Shown: positions 25,922 to 34,151, numbered from the stretch's first letter. The stretch is 64,000 nt of DNA from Treponema bryantii (GCF_900111035.1 NZ_FOFU01000001.1:504558-568557); one strand, 5' to 3'. The notes: generated from the sequence alone by a model not told the origin. Translations and numbers: made by a program.

Positions 25922-26578
25922 CTACCAACCTCCACCAATCTTCATTAAAAGGTCATCCCTTTTTATACTCATTGTCTTGCCACAACAAGGACACTTAAAT
26001 GAACACAACTGACTTGCAATTGCCTTGCGGTCGTTTTCAACCTTTTCTTGAATCCAATCATTGTACTCGTTGATTGTAGCCTCTGACGGAGAAGAATCTG
26101 CAAATGTAGGCATATGGTCGATAGTTGTCTTAATAGGCTCTTTGACAACTACTGGCTTAATTTCCTTAAGTTCCTGTTCAAAACGGATATCGATTGATTT
26201 GAAATCAAAGTTCATACCCTTAGAGAACTGAACAAAAGAATTGTTTGTAATATCACCAAAACGCGAGTTAATACGAAGCAATTTTTCTTTTGCATCATTG
26301 TCATTTTCGGCTGTGATATAAACTACTGGAAGCGGTGGGATTTCATATCCTTCTTTTTCGAGTTCATTTAATGCCAACTCTCTTCCGTGTCCATCAAGAA
26401 TGTAATTCCAATTCTTATTCTTCCAAACGAAGAACGGGAAACTGAATCCATACTTAATAATTGATTTCTTTACTTTATCAACATCCTGTTCATCACGGAA
26501 CTTCAACTTTCCCTGAAACTTAGTAAGTTGATGAAGGTCAAGAAAATCGCCTGTACTACAAGTAATTGCTATTTTCAT
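25922..26578 (-). CDS. ParB-like protein with C-terminal zinc finger 2
   Basis: 218 residues. Same architecture as its neighbour: ParB-like domain (YGFSFPFFVWKNKNWNYILDGHGRELALNELEK, INSRFGDITNNS) and a C-terminal FKCPCCGKTMS zinc site. The tandem copies have diverged, so the duplication is not recent. It overlaps the glycosyltransferase-like gene by 4 nt. Confidence 0.7.
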   Translation of the reverse strand: MKIAITCSTGDFLDLHQLTKFQGKLKFRDEQDVDKVKKSIIKYGFSFPFFVWKNKNWNYILDGHGRELALNELEKEGYEIPPLPVVYITAENDNDAKEKLLRINSRFGDITNNSFVQFSKGMNFDFKSIDIRFEQELKEIKPVVVKEPIKTTIDHMPTFADSSPSEATINEYNDWIQEKVENDRKAIASQLCSFKCPCCGKTMSIKRDDLLMKIGGGW

Positions 26579-27195
26579 TTTTCATGCTCCCTTTTCTTTT
26601 CTGCATTATCATAATCAAACATTGGACTAATTCGTATTGGGCGACTTCCACAAACTACGCTCTTGTTTTCTTCGTGCCCCGCAAGATTAGGAACAGTAAC
26701 AAATATACTGTCATAGCCGTAACGTTCAAGAAATCTTCTAAAGAACAAATCATCGGCTTGCATTTTCATATATTTGTTATAAGCACTTACTGTTTTACAT
26801 TCATCAGTAAGAAAGAACTCCAAAAAACCTTGCGAAATCTTTTTTGGAATGTATGTACACAACATCCACCCCGCCTCTTTTGCAGGGTAAAAACCTTCTT
26901 TATCAATTATTTTATCACCATTGTACTCTGTTTTCCCTTTAAGGAATGGCGTTGAAAATACGATTACATTGTCGGGGTGTTGTTTCACCACGGCTCTGCA
27001 CTTTCCCATAAAATCTTTGCAAAGGAGAATATCGTCTTGAATATATACGGCATCATCGTCCGCCAATTCAATTGCTTTCAGAAAACTCCAAATGCAACCA
27101 TTATGATTTACGTCATTTACAATAATTGGTTGATATAACAATCGTTCAAGGTATGACGTATTTCTTTCTGGAACTTTGCGAATTACAAACTTCAT
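26575..27195 (-). CDS. Glycosyltransferase-like protein 2
   Basis: 206 residues. IELADDDAVYIQDDILLCKDF carries the acidic metal-binding site shared with the protein at 22100-22699. It is the first gene behind the promoter at 27.26 kb, placing the whole modification cluster under the palindrome-linked promoter. Confidence 0.6.
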   Translation of the reverse strand: MKFVIRKVPERNTSYLERLLYQPIIVNDVNHNGCIWSFLKAIELADDDAVYIQDDILLCKDFMGKCRAVVKQHPDNVIVFSTPFLKGKTEYNGDKIIDKEGFYPAKEAGWMLCTYIPKKISQGFLEFFLTDECKTVSAYNKYMKMQADDLFFRRFLERYGYDSIFVTVPNLAGHEENKSVVCGSRPIRISPMFDYDNAEKKREHEK

Positions 27196-27241
27196 TTTCC
27201 ACCCGAAATACTTAGTTTGGTAGTAGTTTTTGGCAAAAAAA

Positions 27242-27271
27242 ATGCTACACTAGATATATTTAGTGTAGCAT
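27242..27271 (-). terminator. Rho-independent terminator overlapping a promoter
   Basis: An 11-bp perfect stem, ATGCTACACTA/TAGTGTAGCAT, with an 8-nt loop is followed on the minus strand by eight T residues (27242-27235). It ends the transcript of the 27.3-32 kb genes. The left arm contains the -10 box of the promoter at 27.26-27.29 kb. Confidence 0.85.
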
Positions 27272-27290
27272 CGGTATAAAAAATTGTCAA
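27262..27290 (-). promoter_or_regulatory. Promoter for the modification/terminase operon
   Basis: TTGACA at 27290-27285, 17-nt spacer, TACACT at 27267-27262. The predicted start (about 27255) lies in the terminator loop, so transcripts made here lack the left arm and should not terminate. The palindrome is 4 bp upstream. Confidence 0.7.
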
Positions 27291-27294
27291 ATAG

Positions 27295-27308
27295 TTCGCA
27301 CGTGCGAA
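27295..27308. promoter_or_regulatory. Operator TTCGCACGTGCGAA, copy 2
   Basis: Perfect palindrome between the stop of the 27312 gene and the -35 box of the next promoter, the same activator-like position as copies 1 and 4. Confidence 0.85.
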
Positions 27309-27311
27309 ATG

Positions 27312-27992
27312 CTAGATTCTGTCAAGCCAATAGATTTTTGGCATTCGTTTTGGGTCATCGATAAGACCTCTATTCATCACCCAAGTTGTATTCATAGGAT
27401 CTCCCATTGTCCAATACTGCATATCATCAACACATAATACAGTATAAACAGTCTTGAGCATCTTCTGACGTTCACCATACTTTCTGATAAACATAGCCCA
27501 ACGTTCAAACTCTGCTCTATTCTTTTTGCAAGAATCACAGAATCCACTGCACTTTCCATCTTCTTTCTTTTTCCAACAAGGATAATTGATGATGTACTGA
27601 TGTGGACAAAAATCTTTCATTGTAGAAGAAGACTTCCAATAATTTCGCGCAATATACGCCTTAAACTCACTCATTTCTGCCATCGAAGGTCTTGGATGGT
27701 CGGGAGGCAATTCACCCCTTACATTTGGTTGAGGTAAACAAGAAGTTGCTAATTCTTCCTGTGTTTGTTTTACCTCAAATACATATTCCTCACAATAACT
27801 CTGCTCTTGAAATCCACCAATAATTACTCTCTCAACATCTTCCTTTTGATTGACGAAGAGCACTTGGCAAACGAGACCTTTCTTTTCATATGCTGGCTTT
27901 AATCGCTGACTGTGTTCTACATTCATATTACCTTCTACGATTGTAGGAATACCGTCATCAAATAAGTCAGGTGTCAGATCCTTAAGTTTCAT
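27312..27992 (-). CDS. Cysteine-rich protein of unknown function
   Basis: 226 residues with a dense Cys/His cluster around residues 125-155 (CPHQYIINYPCW...CSGFCDSCKKN), likely a metal-binding module. It is expressed with the PD-(D/E)XK nuclease just upstream (1-nt gap). No family recognised. Promoter, terminator and operator follow its stop codon. Confidence 0.6.
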   Translation of the reverse strand: MKLKDLTPDLFDDGIPTIVEGNMNVEHSQRLKPAYEKKGLVCQVLFVNQKEDVERVIIGGFQEQSYCEEYVFEVKQTQEELATSCLPQPNVRGELPPDHPRPSMAEMSEFKAYIARNYWKSSSTMKDFCPHQYIINYPCWKKKEDGKCSGFCDSCKKNRAEFERWAMFIRKYGERQKMLKTVYTVLCVDDMQYWTMGDPMNTTWVMNRGLIDDPKRMPKIYWLDRI

Positions 27993-28700
27993 TTACGCTC
28001 CTTTCTTTTTATTATCGTCATGTTTTGCAGTAAAGATTTCAACATAATCTTTATAAAGACCACTTTTTTCAAGATAATTCATTACATCTTTTATTCGCTT
28101 TTCAAGAACCCACAAGTTTTCTTCCTGTCTCATTTCGAACTCTACTTCGTGGACATCGCGAGGAATCCTTGACTCTTTATAATCAGCAACGAGATATTCA
28201 AAAGTGTTTATTCCCGTACAAAGAGAATACATATAATGCTGACTACGTTTTACATAATGATAACCACCTTTGTACTTTCCTGTAGTCTTAATATCGATAA
28301 TTTTATTTGGGAACATAATATCTGCATAGCCAAATAAATGGAACTCTTTGTCTCCGAATTGAACGTCTTTCATAACGGGAACTTGCTGTTGCCCATTACG
28401 ACATTTCTGCGCAATTTTTAATGTCGGATAAACAGCAATGTCGACATCATAGCCTTTTACTCCTCTCGCCTCGTACCACTGTCTTGCATACATTTTGAAC
28501 TGTTCGTCATTTAAATTATTGCAGTTCTGACAGACAAGATTTTCAAAATCAATTCCTCTCTGACACGCTTCGGAAGTTGGTCGCTCCTCTCGTTTTATCA
28601 TTGCGATAAACTCTTGAACCGCTCTGTCCTTCCAATCTTTTGGACAAGATATAAGCCAATCATAACTGTCCAATAAACTACTTGTGATTAAATATTTCAT
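27993..28700 (-). CDS. PD-(D/E)XK nuclease
   Basis: 235 residues. The core GYADIMFPNKIIDIKTTGKY (about residues 122-141) holds the D...DxK catalytic residues, with QHYMYSLCTG as the usual downstream Gln motif of RecB/YqaJ-type exonucleases. It may act with Bet/RecT as the 5'-3' exonuclease of the recombination pair, although it lies 27 kb away. The ATG overlaps the previous stop (ATGA). Confidence 0.75.
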   Translation of the reverse strand: MKYLITSSLLDSYDWLISCPKDWKDRAVQEFIAMIKREERPTSEACQRGIDFENLVCQNCNNLNDEQFKMYARQWYEARGVKGYDVDIAVYPTLKIAQKCRNGQQQVPVMKDVQFGDKEFHLFGYADIMFPNKIIDIKTTGKYKGGYHYVKRSQHYMYSLCTGINTFEYLVADYKESRIPRDVHEVEFEMRQEENLWVLEKRIKDVMNYLEKSGLYKDYVEIFTAKHDDNKKKGA

Positions 28701-28876
28701 TCAGCCTCCTCACCTATTTCTTGCAAATCATAATAATTTCTTGAATAATTTTTACCGATAAGCCAATATAGTTTTTCTTTTGCTTCATCTTCGTCTTTCG
28801 CCCAAAACTCGATAACCATTCCTTTTTTTGTAACTTCATCAGAAATATCTGCTTTATACTTTTTTAAGTCTAACAA
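28697..28876 (-). CDS. 59-residue acidic protein, TTG start
   Basis: MLDLKKYKADISDEVTKKGM...NYYDLQEIGEEAE, started by TTG at 28876 five nt after GGAGGGG. The stop overlaps the nuclease ATG. The alternating charged and beta-type pattern, with a DEDEAKEKL helix, is characteristic of small phage proteins. The role is unknown. Confidence 0.6.
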   Translation of the reverse strand: MLDLKKYKADISDEVTKKGMVIEFWAKDEDEAKEKLYWLIGKNYSRNYYDLQEIGEEAE

Positions 28877-28892
28877 CTTGCCCCTCCATTTT

Positions 28893-29192
28893 CTACATTA
28901 CAGAAGATTCCATATCTACATCGCAGTAGTTTCCGTAGAATAAAATATTGAACTCGTCTTCGTCTGTCCAAACTCCATTTTCATCACAAACCTGTGCACA
29001 TTCATAAAGTTTATCAACAATAGAATCCTCAAGTTCTCTTACTTTATCTACGGTTATATCAAATCGTTCTGCAATTCCCTTGAAAGTAAAAATACGATTT
29101 CCCGAAGTTGTTCCTGCACAACCTTTTACAACCATATAATTTGCTATGGCTTCAACAAAAAGTTCTTCTTTAATTGCATAAGGCTTATTCAT
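28893..29192 (-). CDS. Small phage protein, possible HTH
   Basis: 99 residues. FKGIAERFDITVDKVRELEDSI (about residues 40-60) could form a helix-turn-helix. The C-terminus is acidic. It overlaps the next gene by 8 nt. The function is unknown. Confidence 0.5.
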   Translation of the reverse strand: MNKPYAIKEELFVEAIANYMVVKGCAGTTSGNRIFTFKGIAERFDITVDKVRELEDSIVDKLYECAQVCDENGVWTDEDEFNILFYGNYCDVDMESSVM

Positions 29193-29673
29193 ATTCTGCT
29201 CCTATCAACACAGACAAGATATGAGTCTTATCCTCATCATCAACCATAGCAGTACAGAACCTTTTCTTGAGATCCTCAATCTGCTCATCAGTGAGAGAAC
29301 TAAGATTATCTTCTTCATCGTGATTACAAATCAAAGCATTTCCGACCAACATTGGCTGGTGATTACTGTCAAAAACACTTGGAATTGCAGGTTGTCTGTA
29401 CAATCCTTCGTCATCTACGACGAAATCATACCAATTGTCTCCGACCTTTCTCTCTGTAACGTCGATAAGCTCACAATCGCATAATTTATACAGATTATCA
29501 AGAGTGTCTTCGAACTCAACAACATTTACCCCTTTCATTTTGTAAACATCTATCAACAGTCCTTTGATAACAGGTTTTCCTGTGCCTGTTTCAAGTTCAT
29601 AATAATCTTGAAGGACAATATTTTCTGCCTCAGAAAGTTTTTCTTTTACCTTTTCACAAGTTTCTTCTTTCAT
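29185..29673 (-). CDS. Acidic phage protein of unknown function
   Basis: 162 residues, strongly acidic, ATG after AGGAGG. No recognisable domain. It is in the operon with the MoxR-type ATPase. Confidence 0.5.
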   Translation of the reverse strand: MKEETCEKVKEKLSEAENIVLQDYYELETGTGKPVIKGLLIDVYKMKGVNVVEFEDTLDNLYKLCDCELIDVTERKVGDNWYDFVVDDEGLYRQPAIPSVFDSNHQPMLVGNALICNHDEEDNLSSLTDEQIEDLKKRFCTAMVDDEDKTHILSVLIGAEYE

Positions 29674-29683
29674 TACAAACCTC

Positions 29684-29836
29684 CTATTTTCCTATAAAAT
29701 AATAAGCATCTGACACAGCCTGTTCTTCTTTTCTGTTCATTACCATACAGAACATACAAGCATCACCTTCTCCGTAAAAATCTGCTACCAAAGTAACATC
29801 GCCACCGTGCCTTACATACACCTTGTATTTCTTCAT
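29684..29836 (-). CDS. 50-residue phage protein
   Basis: MKKYKVYVRHGGDVTLVADFYGEGDACMFCMVMNRKEEQAVSDAYYFIGK. The start overlaps the preceding stop as TAATG. It looks like a small alpha/beta protein, perhaps related to the many short early proteins of this phage. Confidence 0.6.
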   Translation of the reverse strand: MKKYKVYVRHGGDVTLVADFYGEGDACMFCMVMNRKEEQAVSDAYYFIGK

Positions 29837-30672
29837 TACTTTCCTCCTTTCTTTTCAAGTAATATTCCTTTTTCCAAAGCCAACTTTTCTGCATCAAATC
29901 CACATCGCTTACAGTCATAATAAGTGATGTAAACTGAACCTTTTTCGTTCATCTTGAACTTATCTCTGAACGCATTTTCCATAGCACCTGCCTGTAATGC
30001 GTATCCATACCCTTTGCTAAATCTTTTTTCTGTACACTTAGGAAATGTTTCCAACCACTTAAACCCTTGTCGTCTAAACATAGCAGTATGCGCAATCGGA
30101 TAAGCCATTTTCTGCAGATTGAACGGTTGCTGATAATCTTTTATCTCTATCCCACAGCCATAAACTGAATTATTGCAATGAGATACAATAGGCATTATAT
30201 CAATCTTTACTCTGATTCCTATTTTCTCAAGCAATATGCACAACTTCAAAACTGCCATTCCAGACTTCATCAATTCCTCACTTGTCTGATTGCAATTTCC
30301 TGTGTTATTGAAGTAGATGTGCATAAACTTCTTTTCAATCTTCTTTCTTGGAGTATTTGCCCACATCGCTTTCGGAACTCCTTTTATTGCAGCGGGTACT
30401 ATCGGTGCAAATCCTGCCATATTTGGTTTATGTTTTACACATATCCTTTCTACTTGTTTGGAATACTTCTGCAATTCAGTTTTCATATCATCTACTTTCG
30501 CAGACCAACCTTTTGCAAGTAAATCTTCTGCAATTTCAAATGTTTTAGTTCCACTCCAAGAACTGATTTGTTGACTTGAATGATTATAACGCATAACTTC
30601 ATTGGTTTTTCTGCTGTTTATTATATTGTCAAACTCATAAATGCTCTTAAACTTCTCAAACTGCAAATCCAT
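29836..30672 (-). CDS. Partner of MoxR-type ATPase (VWA-like)
   Basis: 278 residues. The central segment FMHIYFNNTGNCNQTSEELMKSGMAVLKLCILLEKIGIRVKIDIM has the strand-helix pattern of a divergent VWA domain, and two C-terminal Cys (CKRC) may bind metal. It is directly downstream of the AAA gene (10 nt), matching MoxR-VWA pairs that work as chaperones. The VWA assignment is tentative. Confidence 0.55.
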   Translation of the reverse strand: MDLQFEKFKSIYEFDNIINSRKTNEVMRYNHSSQQISSWSGTKTFEIAEDLLAKGWSAKVDDMKTELQKYSKQVERICVKHKPNMAGFAPIVPAAIKGVPKAMWANTPRKKIEKKFMHIYFNNTGNCNQTSEELMKSGMAVLKLCILLEKIGIRVKIDIMPIVSHCNNSVYGCGIEIKDYQQPFNLQKMAYPIAHTAMFRRQGFKWLETFPKCTEKRFSKGYGYALQAGAMENAFRDKFKMNEKGSVYITYYDCKRCGFDAEKLALEKGILLEKKGGK

Positions 30673-30682
30673 GACCTACCTC

Positions 30683-31801
30683 CTACGCTGTAAGTTCGAA
30701 CTCCTGCTGTTCTGGAATCTTCCACTTTACATTCTCACCTTTGCACGCTCTGTAGTACAAGTTATTTTTATCAATCATATTGTTCAGAATGTTCTGCAAG
30801 TCATCATCTGCCATTGTTCGAATCAAGCAATCTCTCATAACTTCTTTCAGCGTCAATTCACCTTTCATACTAACAATCTGCTTTAAGTTTCGATAACTTA
30901 CTATAACCAAGATTCCGTTCTTTTCTGTCTGTCTGCGGAACGCATCAATGAAATCGACCAATTCTTCATCACCTTCCGCAATACTCATTTCAACCTGTCT
31001 GTTGTAATCAACACGGATTGGAACGAATCGGTTCAGTGTTGAAGCATCCAACTGCTCACCAAGATACTGTTCGTCAGAACCTGTTCCTATTGTGTTAGTT
31101 GCACTCATAAACACAAGTGCCTTAAACTCAAGGTGTTCGTCGTTCGGGAACGTGAACTCTTTCTTATCCAACGCTTCATTGAATATCTTCAAAACCTCAC
31201 CGTCTGAACAATCCATTTCATCAAACAAGAACACCGCTTTACGACCCTCGGCTACTGCCTTACAAGCATCATAAAACGGTGTTTTCACAAACCTCGAATT
31301 GGCATCTACAAACCCTGTCAGTCCGTACTCATTCTTTACGGCATTGACTTCATAGAACTCTGCATCGAATAACTCGGCAACCTTTCTTGCCAAGAAACCT
31401 TTTCCTGTTCCCGCAGGACCAACCATTTGAACATTGTTTCCTTTCTTTGCATACGAAACAATCTTGTTGAACACTGGCGGTAACGTTACATTTGACTTTT
31501 GCTTATCAGCAAGCATCATCTTTGGCTTTGGCTTCAAGTCATAATCATCAGCCAATCTCTTCACCACTGAATCTGCAATCCTTTTTGCAATCTGTTCATC
31601 TTCCATTTCATTCCCCTTGTATTCGATTGGATAAGATATAAACCTACCCATAGATTTGCCGAAGTAGATAGAACCTTCCTTCTGAAGTTCCCTCAAAACA
31701 TCCCATACTTTGTGAGATGTTGTTCCAAGCCTATCTGCAATCTCTGCAGCCGTGATTCCGTTTCCCTTGTCTCTTACGACTTCCAATACATCTTCTTTCA
31801 T
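30683..31801 (-). CDS. MoxR/dynein-related AAA ATPase with N-terminal winged helix
   Basis: 372 residues from MKEDVLEVVR, with AAGGAGG upstream. Residues 1-60 form a winged helix (ITAAEIADRLGTTSHKVWDVL). The AAA core has Walker A GPAGTGKGFLARK (about 130) and Walker B AVFLFDEMD (about 190). It is likely a remodelling ATPase working with the VWA-like partner. Phages often carry such pairs near replication genes. Confidence 0.8.
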   Translation of the reverse strand: MKEDVLEVVRDKGNGITAAEIADRLGTTSHKVWDVLRELQKEGSIYFGKSMGRFISYPIEYKGNEMEDEQIAKRIADSVVKRLADDYDLKPKPKMMLADKQKSNVTLPPVFNKIVSYAKKGNNVQMVGPAGTGKGFLARKVAELFDAEFYEVNAVKNEYGLTGFVDANSRFVKTPFYDACKAVAEGRKAVFLFDEMDCSDGEVLKIFNEALDKKEFTFPNDEHLEFKALVFMSATNTIGTGSDEQYLGEQLDASTLNRFVPIRVDYNRQVEMSIAEGDEELVDFIDAFRRQTEKNGILVIVSYRNLKQIVSMKGELTLKEVMRDCLIRTMADDDLQNILNNMIDKNNLYYRACKGENVKWKIPEQQEFELTA

Positions 31802-31812
31802 TACCAACCTCC

Positions 31813-32055
31813 TTAGCAATAAACAACCACACACCAAGAGTTAGAGTCATTTTCATCACCTTGCCAAATCATAAAGTCGATTACGTGTTCAGTGAGAACT
31901 TTTCGAATACTCTCAAGATAACCTTCTAAAATAACCTTTGCTTTTTCAGAAAGCATACAGAAGTGCAATTCACCGCCGTAATTTACGGACTCCCATTCTT
32001 CTCCAAGTACTGACAATGTGTTTTGCATTGCTTCGAACAACTCGTTATCTTTCAT
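31813..32055 (-). CDS. First gene of the 32-kb early operon
   Basis: 80 residues, MKDNELFEAMQNTLSVLG..., acidic N-terminal helix and hydrophobic C-terminus. ATG after GGTGGTAAGGA. It lies directly behind an operator and a consensus promoter. Function unknown. Confidence 0.55.
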   Translation of the reverse strand: MKDNELFEAMQNTLSVLGEEWESVNYGGELHFCMLSEKAKVILEGYLESIRKVLTEHVIDFMIWQGDENDSNSWCVVVYC

Positions 32056-32070
32056 TCCTTACCACCTTAC

Positions 32071-32084
32071 TTCGCACGTGCGAA
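32071..32084. promoter_or_regulatory. Operator TTCGCACGTGCGAA, copy 3
   Basis: Perfect palindrome about 29-42 nt downstream of the predicted start site of the consensus promoter and 16 nt before the first ATG. In the leader it would block elongation or initiation, so repression is the likely effect. Confidence 0.85.
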
Positions 32085-32119
32085 GATTTTTTATAAGTTA
32101 TAATTTAGTTTATGATTCT

Positions 32120-32148
32120 ATTATAACGTGTCGGTGGTCTTCTGTCAA
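32120..32148 (-). promoter_or_regulatory. Consensus early promoter
   Basis: TTGACA at 32148-32143, 17-nt spacer, TATAAT at 32125-32120, both perfect. Sequence just upstream (TTTCGC) and downstream (AGAATCATAAA) is shared with the promoters at 46.9 and 57.4 kb. Confidence 0.85.
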
Positions 32149-32194
32149 GCGAAAGAAGAAAATATAATTCTGTTATAACTGTATTGCACGAAGG

Positions 32195-32428
32195 TTACGC
32201 AGTTTGTATTTTGAAGGATTTTTCTGTAATTTTCTTATCAAGAGAGTCAAAGAAGTAATCAATATAATTCGTCATAACCTCAAGTTTCGCTTGATTAGAA
32301 ACAAGGGTTTCTAAGGCACTTAAAGCAGATCCCGATAGCCTGGTCTTTACTTCAAGTATTTCATTCCACTGTTCTTCAGAAAGTGAATAAAGTGGCATCG
32401 CTTTTTGTAATAACTCACGGTTCGTCAT
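32195..32428 (-). CDS. Small helical protein
   Basis: 77 residues, helical, Ser/Leu-rich middle (SGSALSALETLVSN). The ATG overlaps the previous stop as ATGA. Last gene before the 32.1 kb promoter. Function unknown. Confidence 0.5.
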   Translation of the reverse strand: MTNRELLQKAMPLYSLSEEQWNEILEVKTRLSGSALSALETLVSNQAKLEVMTNYIDYFFDSLDKKITEKSFKIQTA

Positions 32429-32547
32429 TTCTTCACTTCCTTGCTAAGTTCTTCAATCAGTATTTGCTTTGCTTCTTCGTATAACTTAGAACCTTTTGGA
32501 AGTGTTTCTGCGTATTCCCAGAGTGCTTTTAATTCCTGCTTATCCAT
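32425..32547 (-). CDS. 40-residue helical protein
   Basis: MDKQELKALWEYAETLPKGSKLYEEAKQILIEELSKEVKK with a strong AGGAGG. Likely one amphipathic helical hairpin. First gene after the phased-repeat promoter at 32.57 kb. Confidence 0.6.
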   Translation of the reverse strand: MDKQELKALWEYAETLPKGSKLYEEAKQILIEELSKEVKK

Positions 32548-32573
32548 AATAGACCTCCTTTGTCACAAGGTCT

Positions 32574-32629
32574 ATTATCGGGTCAGTTTACTACGGTAGC
32601 AACTTGAAGTCGCTTGAATTGCACTTGAA
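32574..32629 (-). promoter_or_regulatory. Promoter region with three phased CTTGAA repeats
   Basis: CTTGAA occurs at 32603, 32613 and 32624, at 10 and 11 bp spacing, i.e. on the same face of the helix. GATAAT at 32579-32574 is a possible -10 with no good -35. The layout suits a promoter needing a bound activator. Confidence 0.5.
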
Positions 32630-32637
32630 TCGTGTCT

Positions 32638-32904
32638 TTAATCGAGGTTTTCACCACCGTTGTAAGGTAGTGCACGCAATTTTCCTAGAATCTTCTGATG
32701 TGCTTCATCGCCATAAGCACCTTCAAGAATATGTTTAGCTTGTCTTTCAGTGAACGGCAAAGCCTTTTCTAAATCATCAACATCACAATAATCTCCAACA
32801 GTTACAGAAAATGGTTCTACGCTATCAGTTCTGCGAAGAGTTCGTGCTTCACCTATATAATATTCGCCACCGTCATATTTAAGAATAAACAGTTTCTCTT
32901 TCAT
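32638..32904 (-). CDS. Phage protein of unknown function
   Basis: 88 residues from MKEKLFILKYDGGEYY, whose ATG follows GGAGAAGGAACA. The longer upstream start is unlikely. An alpha/beta fold with an acidic centre (YCDVDDLEKALPF). Overlaps the next gene by 4 nt. Confidence 0.55.
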   Translation of the reverse strand: MKEKLFILKYDGGEYYIGEARTLRRTDSVEPFSVTVGDYCDVDDLEKALPFTERQAKHILEGAYGDEAHQKILGKLRALPYNGGENLD

Positions 32905-33299
32905 TGTTCCTTCTCCCATAATTCCCATTTGCTCTTTGTTTTCAAACATTCAAACTCGTCATCATAACTCATAAGATTACACTTTAATTCGTCACCCCAA
33001 AAACTATGATGTTTACAGTTTTCACAGCATTTTAATTTCTGAACCAATATTTCGAGTTCGACATTTCTTTGACAAAGAATCATAGACTGGTTAGCCAAGT
33101 TCTCATTACTTTTTTCGAGTTCTTTAATGCGTTCTTTCAGAAGTTTTATTGCTTCGGTTTCTGGAAGGTCACATACTACAGGATTGCAAGTAGCGTGTAA
33201 CATCTGTTCCATAACTTTATTTGCTTCTTCCTGTCCTTTAATAAAACCGTCTCTTAGACCTTCTTCATAAGTCTTTAGTCTTTCAATAGCGTCACTCAT
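32901..33299 (-). CDS. Coiled-coil protein with Cys motif
   Basis: 132 residues. Helical first 90 residues with a coiled coil (LLKERIKELEKSNENLANQ) and a C-terminal CCENCKHHSFWGDELKC zinc-type motif seen in many small phage proteins of this type. Overlaps its upstream neighbour by 1 nt. Confidence 0.55.
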   Translation of the reverse strand: MSDAIERLKTYEEGLRDGFIKGQEEANKVMEQMLHATCNPVVCDLPETEAIKLLKERIKELEKSNENLANQSMILCQRNVELEILVQKLKCCENCKHHSFWGDELKCNLMSYDDEFECLKTKSKWELWEKEQ

Positions 33300-33946
33300 T
33301 ACTCGCTCTCCTTTTCTTTTGCGTATTTTGCCATTAACTCCTCTGTCGTTTCACAGAGATTTCTTTCTCTTGCTGACTTCATCTTTGCGGTGATAGTCTG
33401 CGGTGAGTACAAGTCGATTTCTTTCTGCATTTTGCCCTGTAACTTCAAGTCGAGAATCTGTCTTTCAGAATCAGTCAGATTTAGTTTCTCTGGCTTATGG
33501 ATTGCAAAGACATAGTTCATCTTGGTATAAAACATCACGCAGTAAATCAAGTGAATCGCAAACGGAGTTATACCAAGTCGCTTCATCGTGTAAGCAACGA
33601 ATACGTTTACAAGATAAATCCACGGTGCTACTTTTCTCAACTTAGGGTCTGCACCCATAGCAACTAACATAAAGAATATCGTTGCGTAGTTGTAGAAGTT
33701 GTTGATATAGACAAGAGTACAGGCAAAGATTACCAAACTCCAAGCAAGCCCTTTTCTTCCAAACAGAAAGATAAACAGAGCAATTAGTCCGCATCCACCT
33801 GCTCTAAGATACCAGTAATATTCAATATCTCCTACCTTCCATTCGTAAACGTGTAAGCCGATTAGAACGATATGAAGTAACATTATCAGAGCAAGTTGCT
33901 TATCGTTCTTTAATAATTCTATTCTGTTGCGTAACCACTTAAACAT
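33299..33946 (-). CDS. Membrane protein with C-terminal LuxR-like HTH
   Basis: 215 residues. About five or six hydrophobic segments between residues 18 and 145, then a cytoplasmic tail LNLTDSERQILDLKLQGKMQKEIDLYSPQTITAKMKSARERN that has the form of a LuxR/NarL-type DNA-binding domain. It could be a membrane-anchored regulator. The phage also carries luxS, but no sensing domain is recognisable, so a link is speculative. Confidence 0.6.
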   Translation of the reverse strand: MFKWLRNRIELLKNDKQLALIMLLHIVLIGLHVYEWKVGDIEYYWYLRAGGCGLIALFIFLFGRKGLAWSLVIFACTLVYINNFYNYATIFFMLVAMGADPKLRKVAPWIYLVNVFVAYTMKRLGITPFAIHLIYCVMFYTKMNYVFAIHKPEKLNLTDSERQILDLKLQGKMQKEIDLYSPQTITAKMKSARERNLCETTEELMAKYAKEKESE

Positions 33947-33958
33947 TACTTAGTCTCC

Positions 33959-34135
33959 TTATGACTTTAATATTCTTTTAATCTGTTTTAATAGTTCTTC
34001 TAACTGTTCTTCATCCCAGTTTGTAGCACCGTCTAATGCTAAGTCACAAACATTATCTATTTGTTTTACTTTTTCCATTATTTTTTTATTTTCTTCTTGT
34101 AAATTGTGTATTATGTTTTTTTCTTCCTCTGTCAT
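33959..34135 (-). CDS. Small coiled-coil protein
   Basis: 58 residues from MTEEEKNIIHNLQEENKKI, GAGGTG upstream. Two short coiled-coil helices. Function unknown. Confidence 0.5.
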   Translation of the reverse strand: MTEEEKNIIHNLQEENKKIMEKVKQIDNVCDLALDGATNWDEEQLEELLKQIKRILKS

Positions 34136-34151
34136 AAAACACCTCAATTAT

